A stretch of 64,000 bases of DNA from Turnera subulata (Eukaryota > Streptophyta > Magnoliopsida > Malpighiales > Passifloraceae): contig JAKUCV010001701.1 in the NCBI GenBank assembly GCA_028386065.3, positions 30,314 through 94,313 of the forward strand, written 5' to 3'. Under the pieces are notes generated by a model, which ran no database searches, was not told where the DNA came from, and was given only the letters and a program-made list of their open reading frames with translations. This document shows, one piece after another, positions 1 to 11,542 of this stretch. Every line of letters begins with the position of its first letter. Position 1 is the stretch's first letter. Both the position numbers and the translations under genes were made by a program.

Positions 1-632
1 ATGTACCATTTGCAACAATCCATTCACAAAGTAATTTTGATTGATTGTTGTGAGCTTATTTCTTGCTTTAAAGAAGTGGCCAGCTTTATTGCAACTTCGA
101 GGTAATAGGTGAAGTACCGAGAGGAGAAGTCCATTATCCAAAAATCATCAATCATCTTTAATCTAAATGTTGAGAGGGTTTAGGTTATCGTGGAATTAGT
201 AGCAACAACAAGCTTCATTGCTCCTAGAGGTAATCTAATTGACGAAAGTGATTAGGTGACTCTTTGAGAAGAGACTAGACTAGCGAGAGCGGATAGTTTC
301 ATTATAGGTTGCTACCCATCAAAATTCATGTGTTTGGATGCAGCTTTCAATAGTACATTGATCCATGGCAAAGGAAGGGCGGTGAATTCCCGAATGATCT
401 AGGCCTTTTATCAGTGCTACTTTGTTTATCATTTTCATTGTCATTTCTACTTTCTCTTCTCTTTACATTCAATTCGCCATTTGCTCTCTTATCAATCTTC
501 AATTCCGATATTGTTTCTCTTCATTTATTTTCTTTGCCATTAGATTGAATCGACTGATATCTTGCCTAGTCTCTGTGGATACGACCTTGAGTACCACGAC
601 GATTCTGTGCACTTGTAGGGTTGACCACATCA
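1..632 (+). repeat. A1 5' LTR, partial (3' part only)
   Basis: Nearly identical to 8538-9170, with one 1-bp indel near position 331 and a few substitutions. It ends ..ACCACATCA at 632, seven bases before the PBS. The upstream ~1.1 kb of this LTR lies outside the window. The 82-aa ORF in it recurs in the other LTR only because the LTRs are repeats. Confidence 0.93.
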
Positions 633-638
633 AATTTT

Positions 639-656
639 TGGCGCCGTTGCCGGGGA
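639..656 (+). other. A1 primer binding site (tRNA-Asp type)
   Basis: TGGCGCCGTTGCCGGGGA is complementary to the 3' end of plant tRNA-Asp, the usual Athila primer. The identical 18-mer occurs in A2 at 21634-21651. Confidence 0.9.
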
Positions 657-739
657 CTAGCGTCAAGTAATTTTAGGTTCTATCTAACTGGCCTTTTCTC
701 TTGTTCATCTTTTCTCTAAGTTTCAGGTATTTTGGGTGC

Positions 740-1503
740 ATGACCCATAACACCCGAAGCAAAAGCCGAAGGCTCGAATTTACATCAGAACCCGAAAGGT
801 TGTTCAAAGCAAATTCTAAACAACAAGAAGAACCAACAACTATCCCAACAACCATGGCGGAAGGAAATGAACTCAACACGGTGCCCATGAACGAATTATT
901 AGCTTGCAAGCCGGCATGTCAAGATTCGGAATAGCCCCACCAGCCATAGAATCGACTCACTATGAACTTAGACCGAGCCTAATCTCCATGGTTCAGCAAA
1001 ACACCTTTGCTGGAAGTCCATTTGAAGACCCTCACCAACACTTACATAATTTTCTCTCTTATTGTGACACTTTCAGGATTAATGGGTGTAGCGAAGATGC
1101 AAAAAGACTCCGCCCATTCCCATATTCGGTGCGAGACAAGGCTCAAAAATGGCTCTCTAGCCTTCCACCGAATAGCATCACCACTTGGGACCAACTCCAG
1201 TCCGCTTTCTTGAAGAAATTCTTCCCATCTTCTAAAGTCACTCAACTACGAGGAGAAATTCTAACCTTCAAGCAAAGGCCCGACGAGTCTCTCAAAGATG
1301 CATGGGAGAGATACCAAGACCTCATTGCAAGATGCCCAACTCACATGATCCATCCTCCCATGTTGTTAAACACATTCTATGATGGAGCTACACCAACCGA
1401 GCAGTCCACCATGAACTCTATAGCCGGAGGAAACTTCATGTCAAAACTCTATCCGGAGGCTTGCCAACTAATGGAGAAATTAGCAGATGAAAGCACAAGC
1501 TGA
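740..1503 (+). pseudogene. gag: A1 gag, N-terminal and capsid part, frameshifted
   Basis: Structural Gag of an Athila-like element. Translation starts at the ATG at 740 in frame 2 (MTHNTRSKSRR..) and hits a stop at 932-934. The capsid part continues in frame 1 from about 904, giving the retrotransposon gag domain with hallmarks such as EDPHQHLHNFL, WLSSLP, FLKKFFP and DAWERYQDL. A TGA at 1501-1503 separates it from the zinc-knuckle part that follows in the same frame after 1519. Gag forms the cytoplasmic virus-like particle that packages the element RNA. The frameshift and stop mean this copy is not functional. Confidence 0.88.
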
Positions 1504-1518
1504 AACCACCATGGAGTA

Positions 1519-4500
1519 TTGCAAGTTGACAAGGTGCAAATGTTGGAGGCAACCATTGCTTCCTTGCAACATCAAATCAAGGAGATGAACACAAAATTTG
1601 CAAAGGCATCATCATCAAGTGCACCGGAGACAATTCTGAAATGTGAAGCTTGTAGTGGGCCTCATCACTTCAATGAGTGCCCAAAACTCTATTCAGAGGA
1701 AGTGAATTACATCAATAGACAACCCAACTACTTCAGCCAGCAAGGAGGGAACCAATACCAACATCAATTGAAGCCATACCAACAAGCATACCAAGGGCAG
1801 CAGCATTACCAAGGGAACCAACATAATTCTCAGCCCGATATGGTCACCATGCTCCAGACCATCAAGGAGGAGATTTCCCAAATCAAGAAACACAACAAAA
1901 TTCTTGAAAATCAGATTGCACAAAATGCCCAACAATTTCAGAATGCCCAAGGGAGATTGCCAGGACAGCCGGAGATCAATCCGAAAGAGCAATGTAAGGC
2001 TATCACTTTGCGGAGTGGCAAGCAATTGACAAATCCAGCTGATAAGTCCGGTGATGTACCTAGCAAAGAAGAAGAAGAATTAGGGGCAGCAAGCAAGCAA
2101 CCCAAGGATAAGGAAAACGGAGCTGAACCAGAAGTTCAACCGTACATGCCACCATTGCCATACCCGGAAGTCTATAAGAACACCAAGCTTGATGCACAAT
2201 TTCGAAAATTCATTGAGATGCTAAAAAAGGTATGCATAACTCTACCATTTACAGAAGTGATCACTCAAATGCCAAGCTATTCCAAATTCCTTAAGGACAT
2301 CCTCTCGAAGAAAAGAGCAATAGAAGATGCTGAAACAATTCCAATGACGNNNNNNNNNNNNNNNNNNNNNNNNNNNNNNNNNNNNNNNNNNNNNNNNNNN
2401 NNNNNNNNNNNNNNNNNNNNNNNNNNNNNNNNNNNNNNNNNNNNNNNNNNNNNNNNNNNNNNNNNNNNNNNNNNNNNNNNNNNNNNNNNNNNNNNNNNNN
2501 NNNNNNNNNNNNNNNNNNNNNNNNNNNNNNNNNNNNNNNNNNNNNNNNNNNNNNNNNNNNNNNNNNNNNNNNNNNNNNNNNNNNNNNNNNNNNNNNNNNN
2601 NNNNNNNNNNNNNNNNNNNNNNNNNNNNNNNNNNNNNNNNNNNNNNNNNNNNNNNNNNNNNNNNNNNNNNNNNNNNNNNNNNNNNNNNNNNNNNNNNNNN
2701 NNNNNNNNNNNNNNNNNNNNNNNNNNNNNNNNNNNNNNNNNNNNNNNNNNNNNNNNNNNNNNNNNNNNNNNNNNNNNNNNNNNNNNNNNNNNNNNNNNNN
2801 NNNNNNNNNNNNNNNNNNNNNNNNNNNNNNNNNNNNNNNNNNNNNNNNNNNNNNNNNNNNNNNNNNNNNNNNNNNNNNNNNNNNNNNNNNNNNNNNNNNN
2901 NNNNNNNNNNNNNNNNNNNNNNNNNNNNNNNNNNNNNNNNNNNNNNNNNNNNNNNNNNNNNNNNNNNNNNNNNNNNNNNNNNNNNNNNNNNNNNNNNNNN
3001 NNNNNNNNNNNNNNNNNNNNNNNNNNNNNNNNNNNNNNNNNNNNNNNNNNNNNNNNNNNNNNNNNNNNNNNNNNNNNNNNNNNNNNNNNNNNNNNNNNNN
3101 NNNNNNNNNNNNNNNNNNNNNNNNNNNNNNNNNNNNNNNNNNNNNNNNNNNNNNNNNNNNNNNNNNNNNNNNNNNNNNNNNNNNNNNNNNNNNNNNNNNN
3201 NNNNNNNNNNNNNNNNNNNNNNNNNNNNNNNNNNNNNNNNNNNNNNNNNNNGATTTCGGATAGTAAATGGGTAAGTCCAGTCCATGTTGTACCAAAGAAA
3301 GGAGGGATAACGGTTGTCCAAAATGAAAATAATGAACTTATCCCCACTAGGACCGTAACCGGATGGCGAATGTGCATTGATTATAGGAAACTTAACTCAG
3401 CCACTAGGAAAGATCACTTTCCCCTCCCCTTTATTGATCAAATGCTTGAAAGATTAGCTAGACATTCTTATTTTTGCTACTTGGATGGTTATTCAGGATT
3501 CTTTCAAATTCCTATTCATCCCCACGATCAAGAAAAGACAACATTTACATGTCTATATGGTACATTTGCATATAGACGCATGCCCTTTGGGCTTTGTAAT
3601 GCACCTGCTACATTTCAAAGATGCATGATGGCCATATTTGATGATTTTATTGAATTGATCATGGAAGTGTTTATGGACGATTTTTCGGTTTATGGAACTT
3701 CGTTTCAGAATTGTCTTGATAACTTGTCCAAGGTTTTGCAACGTTGTGTAGAGTCTAACCTTGTTTTAAATTGGGAAAAGTGTCATTTCATGGTACAAGA
3801 AGGCATAGTACTTGGACATTTAGTTTCACACCGTGGCATTGAAGTTGATAAAGCAAAAATAGAAGTGATAGAAAAATTGCCACCACCTAATTCCGTCCGT
3901 GTCGTGAGGAGTTTTCTTGGACATGCTGGATTTTACCGACGCTTTATCAAGGACTTCTCAAAGGTTGCAAAACCATTGACGAATCTCCTTAATAAAGATG
4001 TCGAATTTGTATTTGATGAGTCTTGTCTAGATGCATTTTGCAAGTTGAAACAAGCTTTAATTTCGGCTCCAATCATGCAACCACCGAATTGGTCACTTCC
4101 ATTCGAGATCATGTGTGATGCTAGTGACTATGCCATAGGTGCTGTGCTCGGACAAAAAAAGGATGGAAAAGTTCATGCCATTTACTATGCCATCCGGACC
4201 TTGGATGATGCTCAAGTCAACTATGCAACCACGGAGAAAGAGCTCTTGGCTGTGGTGTTTGCCATTGAGAAGTTTCGGCAATACTTACTAGGCTCCAAAG
4301 TGATTGTGCATACCGACCATGCTGCACTCAAGTATTTGCTGACCAAGAAAGAAACCAAGCCTCGCCTACTTAGATGGATCCTACTTCTTCAAGAGTTCGA
4401 TCTTGAAATTAAAGACAAAAAGGGTACCGAAAATGTAGTAGCCGATCATCTTTCCCGATTGACACAAGAGCAACAGGAGAAAGTCGGGAGCAATGAAGTT

Positions 4501-4773
4501 CCAATTGAGGATTACTTTCCAGACGAGAACTTGACTGCATCAGTCCATAGAGTCTTCAATAAAATTACACCATGGTTTGCATCATATGCAAATTACTTGG
4601 CATGTGGGGCTTTACCACCCAACTTGGACTACAACCGAAAGAAGAAGTTTTTTTCAGACCTGAAGTACTACGTATGGGAAGATCCTTTGTTGTTCAAGAG
4701 ATGTCGAGATGGCATGATTCGAAGATGTGTCCCTAATGAAGAATTTCGAGACATCCTTACTTGCTACCAATAA
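1519..4773 (+). pseudogene. pol: A1 gag C-terminus, (protease), reverse transcriptase and RNase H, with N gap
   Basis: One open frame that includes 902 N. Before the gap it carries the Gag zinc knuckle (CEACSGPHHFNEC near 1640-1680), a Gln-rich segment and the Athila linker SYSKFLKDIL. The protease and the start of RT fall in the gap. After it come RT blocks: [46 protein letters not shown] and the catalytic FMDDF near 3670. RNase H follows ([19 protein letters not shown], then [10 protein letters not shown]), and then the linker to integrase. The frame stops at 4773, where integrase begins in another frame. It would copy element RNA into DNA in the particle. The RT motifs look intact, but the polyprotein is broken downstream. 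Confidence 0.9.
2350..3251. other. Assembly gap (902 N)
   Basis: A run of N inside A1 pol. By comparison with A2 and family order it should hold the aspartic protease and the first RT block. The frame is the same on both sides, but the true gap length is unknown. Confidence 0.99.
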
Positions 4774-5863
4774 TTCACCATACGGAGGACACTATAGAGC
4801 TGACAAGACAGCAGCAAAGGTTCTGCAATCTGGTTTTTATTGGCCAACACTTTTTCGGGATGCCAGGCACTTTGTTGAAGCATGCAATCAATGCCAAAGA
4901 ACCGGGAATGTTTCTCAAAGAAATGAGACGCCTCAAACCAGCATATTAGAGGTGGAAGTATTTGATGTTTGGGGAATTGATTTTATGGGCCCTTTCCCTT
5001 CTTCCTTGAAGAATGAATACATCCTAGTCGGAGTGGACTATGTCTCAAAGTGGGTGGAAGCAATCGCCTCACCAACAAACACGGCTGATCTGGTGACTAA
5101 GTTCTTGAAAAGGAACATATTCACTACATTTGGAGTCCCAAGAGCCATTATAAGTGATGGGGGTTCCCACTTTTGCAACAAGAAGTTTGCTGACCTCTTG
5201 AAGAAAGATGGAGTCACTCATAAGGTGGCAACATCCTACCATCCCCAAACAAGTGGGCAAGTAGAGGTCTCCAACTGACAAATCAAGCAAATCTTGGAGA
5301 AGACGGTAGGACAAACTCGCAAGGATTGGGCCCTCAAACTCGATGATGCCCTTTAGGCATATAGGACAGCCTACAAAACCCCTCTTAGAGCCACTCCCTA
5401 CCGACTTGTGTATGGAAAAGCATGCCACTTGCCCGTTGAACTTGAGCACAAAGCCTATTGGGCTATCAAGAACATCAATTTAGACATGAAGGCAGCAGGA
5501 GAACAACGCTTTTTGCAGCTTAATGAGTTGGAGAAGTTGCGCCTTGCAGCTTATGAGAACTCCCGCATCTACAAGGAGAGAACAAAGAAATGGCATGACA
5601 AACATATTCTGAAGAAAGAGTTCCTTCCAAGAGAAAAAGTGCTTCTCTTCAATTCTTGAATGAAGCTCTTTCCCGAAAAACTTCGATCCAGGTGGTCCGG
5701 ACCATTCACCGTGATTCGGAGCTTTCCTCATGAAGCTGTGGAGATCACCAATCGAGAATCAGAGCCATTCAAAATCAATGGACAGCGCCTCAAGCTGTTC
5801 AAAACGTATGACAGAATTGGTGACCAAGTGATTTTGTCACTAGCAAATCCGCCTATGTCTTAA
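4727..5863 (+). pseudogene. pol: A1 integrase with several in-frame stops
   Basis: Gypsy integrase in frame 2, entered by a frameshift from RNase H at about 4760-4785. The N-terminal HHCC zinc domain is visible (GGHYRAD.., then CNQCQR). The DDE core shows DFMGPF, SDGGSHF and the Glu in SGQVE. The C-terminal part contains RWSGPFTV. In-frame stops at 5276-5278 (just after SGQVEVSN), about 5354-5356 and 5657-5659 break the frame. Integrase joins the cDNA ends to chromosomal DNA in the nucleus. The catalytic triad can be read, but the protein cannot be made whole, so the copy is dead. Confidence 0.88.
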
Positions 5864-7400
5864 CAAGCCTCAAGTCCAGCTAAAAGATGTTAAAGAAGCG
5901 CTATTCGGGAGGCAACCCGAGGAAAGAGAAGGAAAGAAGATCAAGTGGCCGAAACCAAGGAGCATGATGACTTCACGTCAAATAGAGAAGCATTCCTAAA
6001 CTCAAACTTTTAAATTTATATATTCAATGCTTCAAAACATAATTTGATAAGCTAGTTGTTATGCATCTTGTCATTCACCTTATCAATCTATTCTTTCTCA
6101 TTACATTTTGAATTTTTCTTTCTATTCAGAATGCATTTCAATTCATTGAGGAAATGATTGCATTTGTTGTTTGGCATTTCGTTTTATTTTTCCATTCACG
6201 CCTTTATTCTTCTTGATCAAGTCTGAAACAATAGGACCTTGTTGATTGGATTGAATTTGTTCCTTGTATGGCTTATAAAGAGACATTGTGATAAAAGTTT
6301 TCAAGTCACCTAGCCCATAAGGGTTTGATAAAAGACAAGTTTGGATTTCTAAATAAGATCACTAGGAAGATGTCCTAAGGATTTGGTTTGCTCTTAGCTT
6401 TTTAAAAAATTAATTGAGGTTTTTCAATTGCATTTAATTGCACAGTCCTAGAACACATCCACCGTTTCTACTAAGGCGAAATTTAGACACAACCTTGATT
6501 TGAGAAATGAGTTAGGCATTCCTTGAATTTCACCACATATAAACCTTGGCCAACCCTTGATCACATTATCCCTAGTTCACCACTTTGAGCCTAGTGTGAT
6601 GGTCAAATATTTTCTTCTATACCCACATCAACCACCTTTCACCCCTTAGTAGCCAATTAAGTGACCATCATGTGCCTGATCAGCATAATTTTCCTTGATT
6701 TATCCTACCCTTTTGTCTGTTAAGTTGATGATATCTAACCTCCTATCACAAGTATTGCTCTTTGAAAGGAAATTGACTGAACTTGTTGCAAGGAGGAGAA
6801 CAAAATTTGCAGTCATGCACTTAAGCCCACCAACATACGGGGGTCTTTTGCATTTCTTCACTACATTGTGGTCATCGCTGTACTTCATCAAAATCAAACA
6901 AATGCAGGCGTATGATCGCTATTGAAAAAAAAAAAAAGACAACATCACAATCAGTTTGAAGCAAAAGGAAACTCAAATTTAGGAGAAAATTTGATCCACA
7001 ACTTCAACTGATACTTTGTTTACCTTTACCCCTTGTTGATACACCAACCATGCCCCATTATAACCCTTAAAGACCTAATGATCTTAAGTTCAAGAATTGT
7101 GTCCATTAGTGGAAGTGGAAACCTTGGATGTGCATATGGGATGTTCAAACACCTCTTATTGATCAAGAGCATACCAAAGAAGGACTGACTAGTATAATCA
7201 TGTGCGGAAATTTGATCCTCGACATCCTTGTTAAACTTAGCTGAGTAAAGTGCCTTGATTTACTTTTGATTTACATGTCTCTATTTAGTCTACGGAACAA
7301 GTTAATTATAAGCAAGTCACATTGGATCAGAGTTGAGAAAAGAAATCAGTGCATATCATTGTCACCATGGTTATCATTTGTTTTGCTTGGGGACAAGCAA
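5864..7400 (+). other. A1 3' non-coding region
   Basis: About 1.5 kb after the last pol stop. Apart from the post-pol hairpin motif at 5905-5920, I see no conserved ORF. The short frames at 6695-6925 and on the reverse strand match nothing I recognise. In A2 the corresponding stretch carries an ATHILA-family ORF, which is absent here. Confidence 0.6.
5905..5920 (+). promoter_or_regulatory. Post-pol hairpin motif (A1)
   Basis: TCGGG-AGGCAA-CCCGA forms a 5-bp stem with a 6-base loop, just after AAGAAGCGCT and 42 bases past the pol stop. A2 has the same AAGAAGCGCT lead-in and an AGGTAA loop with a different stem at 52251-52268. The function is unknown to me. Confidence 0.55.
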
Positions 7401-7421
7401 GAGTTTAGGTGTGGGGGTATT
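7401..7421 (+). other. A1 polypurine tract
   Basis: The purine-rich run GAGTTTAGGTGTGGGGGTAT directly abuts the 3' LTR start TGATATGCAC at 7422. It primes plus-strand DNA synthesis. Confidence 0.8.
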
Positions 7422-9170
7422 TGATATGCACATATTTCACATAGTAATAAAGACATGAAAACTTCTTTATTATGATGATTTCGAATAAAAATCATACATT
7501 CTACCTATTTTTCTTTGTTTGATTGTTGAATAAATTTCTTGAACTAACAATTATGGTTTCAGGTGTAAAATCGTCCCACTTCGCAACCGAAAACGATCAA
7601 TTTCGGCCAAAGCTGGAAACCGGGTAGAAACTCGAGCACAGTTCACTCTTTTGCCGATTTCAGAAGCCTCAGAAGTTCAATTGACGTGAAACCAGTTGGA
7701 GATGAAAGTAGACATCCTGAGCTTTCCAGTGATATAAAGTTCATAATTTTTGGCCTTGTGGATTAGGAGCAGTAATTAATTCAGTTCAGTCCAGACTTGC
7801 AGGAATCCTGCGCTGGCCACCGACCCAGTCTCGGTATTAACATTATAAATCCTACTACACAAGTCCAATTTGGGAGTACTTTATATGGAGAGAAAGATAA
7901 AATAATTATCTACAACTTCTTAGAACATCCCAAAGTCCAATTAGGCCGTCTAAAGGTCGAAAATATGCTTGCAAGTCTCGGGTCATGAGTTGTTAACAAT
8001 GTGACCCCTTCTAGAGGAGCATCATGGCAGCCATTAGCAAATGCTTATTGGACAATCTAAGTTGACAACCTGGAAGGCATTCAAAGAGAATAAAACAGCC
8101 TAGAAACCAACATAATTTCCTGGAAAGAAAGCTCAACCATCAGCACATGCAAAAGAGAAGGAATATTCATGCTAAGCTGGAAAAGCAAGTGGCAACCCAT
8201 ACCTTGCAACCACTCCACCAGCAAATGCTTTCAACATTGAGGCCCATTCCAGCACGATTTTGGTGGCTAAAGAACACTAAAATATGTCATCTCCAAGCTA
8301 TACAACTAGTGAAGAAGCACTATAAAAGGGTGAGAGCTGAAGGGGGAGAGGAAACAACACAAACACACACCCTGAAACCAAAAATTCTGTCAAGTTGTTC
8401 CTTTCATTTTCTTTTGAGATTGTTGTGAGGAAACCATGTCTTTCCCATTTTCATTTGTTGTTTCAAGTTCATTCATGAACTAATCTTTCATTCTAGATCA
8501 TAGGGATGTAGCCTACCCTAAATTTTGCTATGGTTTGATGTACCATTTGCTACAATCCATTCACAAAGTAATTTTGATTGATTGTTGTGAGCTTATTTCT
8601 TGCTTTAACGAAGTGGCCAGCTTTATTGCAACTTCTAGGTAATAGGTGAAGTACCGAGAGGAGAAGTCCATTATCCGAAAATCATCAATCATCTTTAATC
8701 TAAATGCTGAGAGGGTTTAGGTTATCGTGGAATCAGTAGCAACAACAAGCTTCATTGCTCATAGAGGTAATCTAATTGACGAAAGTGATTAGGTGACTCT
8801 TTCAGACGAGACTAGACTAGCGAGAGCGGATAGTTTCATTCTAGGTTGCTACCCATCAAAATTCATGTCTTTTGGATGCAGCTTTCAATAGTACATTGAT
8901 CCATGGCAAAGGAAGGGCGGTGAATTCCCGAATGATCTAGGCCTTTTATCATTGCTACTTTGTTTATCATTTTCATTGTCATTTCTACTTTCTCTTCTCT
9001 TTACATTCAATTCGCCATTTGCTCTCTTATCAATCTTCAATTCCGATATTGTTTCTCTTCATTTATTTTCTTTGCCATTAGATTGAATCGACTGATATCT
9101 TGCCTAGTCTCTGTGGATACGACCTTGAGTACCACGACGATTCTGTGCACTTGCAGGATTGACCACATCA
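7422..9170 (+). repeat. A1 3' LTR
   Basis: A 1749-bp LTR bounded by TG at 7422 and CA at 9170. Its last 633 bp match the partial 5' LTR. A TATA box (TATAAAAG, 8321-8328) is followed by a purine-rich start region, giving a U3 of roughly 0.9 kb. The five bases after it are TTACA, but the matching left TSD is outside the window. Confidence 0.92.
8321..8328 (+). promoter_or_regulatory. TATA box of A1 LTR
   Basis: TATAAAAG is positioned mid-LTR as expected for the U3/R border. A2 has the same word in the same relative place (20468-20475). Confidence 0.65.
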
Positions 9171-10675
9171 TTACACTAGTTAAATAGACTTGTCATGAAG
9201 TTTTATGTCATTAAATTTTGATATCTACACATCAATTTCTCGATGTTTTCCTTGATTTCTTAAAGGAAAATGATTTTTACCACATAAGCCATTTGTTTGG
9301 AATCATATTTAGTTTTTGGCCTTGAAGCCATGACTTGCACGTTTGGAATTTCTTTGGACTTATTCCTTTAATGTCTTGTTGAGGTTAAGAATCATTACTT
9401 ATAAACTGAATATTGCATCATATAATGTATAGTGAAACATGTTTAAGTGATATATGCGTATATGTTTAGGCACTGGTTGTAGTCGTGGAGTTGATGGATA
9501 GAGCTCTAGCTTCTAAATGATCCAGGTGAGGACATATAAAGCTTTGTATGCGTACTGCCTACAATACTCGGTTATTTGTTATGGTTCATTAAGTGATAAC
9601 ATTTGTTTGGTATTTAAAGTTTTATGCGTGTATGCCTGTTGTGTTGATATTGTTGTTGCACGGTGTATCATGATGATGATATCTTTGTTGTTGAGTGCCT
9701 GATTATGTGAACTGTGAGACTATGTGATATGGTATGCCAGTTGAGCATGATATGTTGTTATGATTAAGAAATGATTATATGACTTTGTGGTTCGTGTGGT
9801 AACTTGAGGCTGGAGGCCCTGATTTGAGAATAAGATATTAAATCCACACAATCCTGTTTGATCATAACGTAAGGCACAACTATTTAAGCATAATTGAGAA
9901 TAAAGAACTATAATGATTCTACTGTGGGGCTGTTGACCGGTTGGTTCGAGCGGGAAGTGATACCCCTCGGGATTGTATGCGGGATAGCATTGTGTATGCG
10001 GTTTAGCATATGGGTCTGTGATGATCGGTTCTACCTCCCTCTTTCTATCTCCCCCTTTCTACCTCCCTCTTTCTCTCTGTCTCTCTCTCTCAGTGTTTGG
10101 ATTGGGGCTTGCCCTGATTATATTAGGCTTATGCCCTAGTTGTCCCATGAGACGGCACCGAGCTTGACGCACACAGTAGAGGGCCCAAATAAAATATTCA
10201 ATCCTAATAATGACTAAGTACAACCATAATAAGATGATTAAAGACAAGTGTTGGTTTGTAGTTTGATGATGAGTTTGTGTTGTGCATTGTGACCTGTTTG
10301 TGCACTTTGCTTGCAACTGCCTGATATCGGTGTTATTGTGGTTGACTTGTATTGTATACGTTGGTTTATTTGTTATGGTGAGACAGTGGTTGGTCCCACC
10401 CCTCACATCTTTCTTAGGTTACCTGATCATCCGTCAGGAGTGCATATCAGCAGGTGGCGGTGCTTTCCTCTCTTCGGGTCGGATCCATAGGATTGCATAA
10501 CATCCATGTTTCTTATTTATTTGTCTTCCGCTGCATACTCGTTTATTATATAATTTGTGGGATAATTGTACATTGATCATGATGATTTTTATCGTATCCC
10601 GGGTTAGAAGGGCAATCTGAACATTTTACTTCTCATAATTAATTTAATGGACTATTTTGGGATACTGGCGTTTCA
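9171..10675 (+). repeat. Fragment of a large gypsy LTR related to element E
   Basis: Related by eye to the reverse complement of about 36140-37260. Shared blocks include CCAGGTGAGGAC near 9522, ATTGTGTGGATT-like and TGACCGG near 9930, and TTTGTCTTCCGCTGCATAC near 10526. It ends ..GGATACTGGCGTTTCA at 10675, matching the E LTR end, but no PBS follows, so it is a solo or truncated LTR. A1 sits at its left side. A pyrimidine-rich microsatellite (CT-type) lies at about 10025-10095. No gene is seen. Confidence 0.75.
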
Positions 10676-11426
10676 CCAAAGATCAAAAAAAGTTCACAAA
10701 AATGGTCCTCACATCCTCTCTCACCTCTAGAGGATTTGGTGGTCCTCATTTTCCATTTTTTGAAATCTTTCTGAAGAAAGATAATTTCTGCCCAAGAAAT
10801 ATCCAGAATTGGCTCATCTACGTGGACAGTTTTATTAATAGAGCAGGAAGTCAACTCATGTGCCACCTGAAAGCCTACTACCCATTGAGAAACACTCCTT
10901 CCCATCTTTAGAATGTATAAATAGAGGATTGAAGCCTCACAGCAACTCAACCTAGCCATTCAAGAGATTCTAAGGTGTGAAAAGATGCTTATCTAGAGAG
11001 ATATTCTTTGTGCTTAATTTGTGTAAGCTTTTGAGTGAGTCACTTTTGAAGCTTTGCTTTGTGATAAGTTGTAATCAGCAGGATTAGGGGTTAATCTTGT
11101 TGGGTAGCTAAAGCTAGGTTCCGCTTTGGATTAAGTTTGGCAAGTTAAGCCTATAAAAACTTGTATACCATAGGTTATTTGGCTCGCCTGCAAAAGCCAA
11201 GCTAGTGGATAGTTAGAAATCCTAAAGGGGGGACCTTTGGGTAGTGGATGTACTCCTGCGTGGGGAACCACTATAAATTGCCTATGTCCTTTACTTTTCT
11301 ATCCGCATAACTGCATTTCCAATTAGTTTCACATTTGGTTTCATAGCAAGAACTAAATCTTCATAAAAGTCAAAAAGAAAGGAAACGCTAATTCAACTCT
11401 CCCTTCTTAGCATTTCTGGGCCAACA
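10676..11426 (+). repeat. C1 5' LTR (left border uncertain)
   Basis: LTR-like DNA with TATAAATA at 10916-10923. It ends in CA at 11426, two bases before a PBS, and a copia gag start follows 64 bp later. The left boundary is not resolved: it lies somewhere after the E-like LTR end at 10675. No second copy of this LTR is in the window, because the right end of C1 is beyond C4. Confidence 0.65.
10916..10923 (+). promoter_or_regulatory. TATA box of C1 LTR
   Basis: TATAAATA followed by GAGGATTGAAGCC, the usual plant LTR promoter layout, about 500 bp before the LTR end. Confidence 0.6.
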
Positions 11427-11428
11427 AC

Positions 11429-11440
11429 TGGTAGCGGAGC
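11429..11440 (+). other. C1 primer binding site (variant Met-type)
   Basis: TGGTAGCGGAGC starts 2 bases after the LTR end. It differs at two positions from the common plant initiator-Met PBS TGGTATCAGAGC. The same variant is used by C2, C3 and E. Confidence 0.75.
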
Positions 11441-11489
11441 TGCGTTCTCAATATAGTAGATTAATCTCCAGAGAAAAAGATCATGGCTT

Positions 11490-11542
11490 ATGATAAGTGT
11501 CAACAAAGTTCCATACTTTGATGGAATACTGTTCAGACTCCC
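11490..11542 (+). pseudogene. gag: C1 gag, first fragment
   Basis: The ATG at 11490 gives MISVNKVPYFDG, the usual start of copia Gag (..VPxFDG). A small internal loss then shifts into the frame WNTVQTP, which continues across the C2 insertion at 19755 as YARPKKDMQFW. C2 (11543-19749) splits the gene here. Confidence 0.72.

Larger units (their letters stand above)
1..9170 (+). mobile_element. A1: Athila-like Ty3/gypsy LTR retrotransposon (5' end cut by window)
   Basis: A plus-strand element with direct repeats at 1-632 and 8538-9170. A tRNA-Asp type PBS lies at 639-656, followed by gag, RT, RNase H and integrase in gypsy order, and a PPT ending at 7421. The pol sequence and PBS match the Athila lineage. 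Coding is degenerate, with at least two frameshifts (near 904-934 and 4727-4773) and in-frame stops, and 902 bases of pol are N. There is no env-like ORF in the 1.5 kb between pol and the 3' LTR. The left TSD lies outside the window, so the insertion site cannot be checked. Confidence 0.93.

Noticed and set aside
639..656. tRNA gene
   Set aside because: Only the 18 bases complementary to a tRNA 3' end are present, as expected for a PBS. No cloverleaf was found here or at the other PBS sites.
422..670. 82-aa hydrophobic ORF, repeated at 8960-9187
   Set aside because: It repeats only because it lies in the two LTRs of A1. It runs into the PBS in one copy, and no start signals or family are evident.
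2242..3377. Three reverse-strand ORFs of 334-366 aa
   Set aside because: They are almost entirely N (unknown residues) from the assembly gap.
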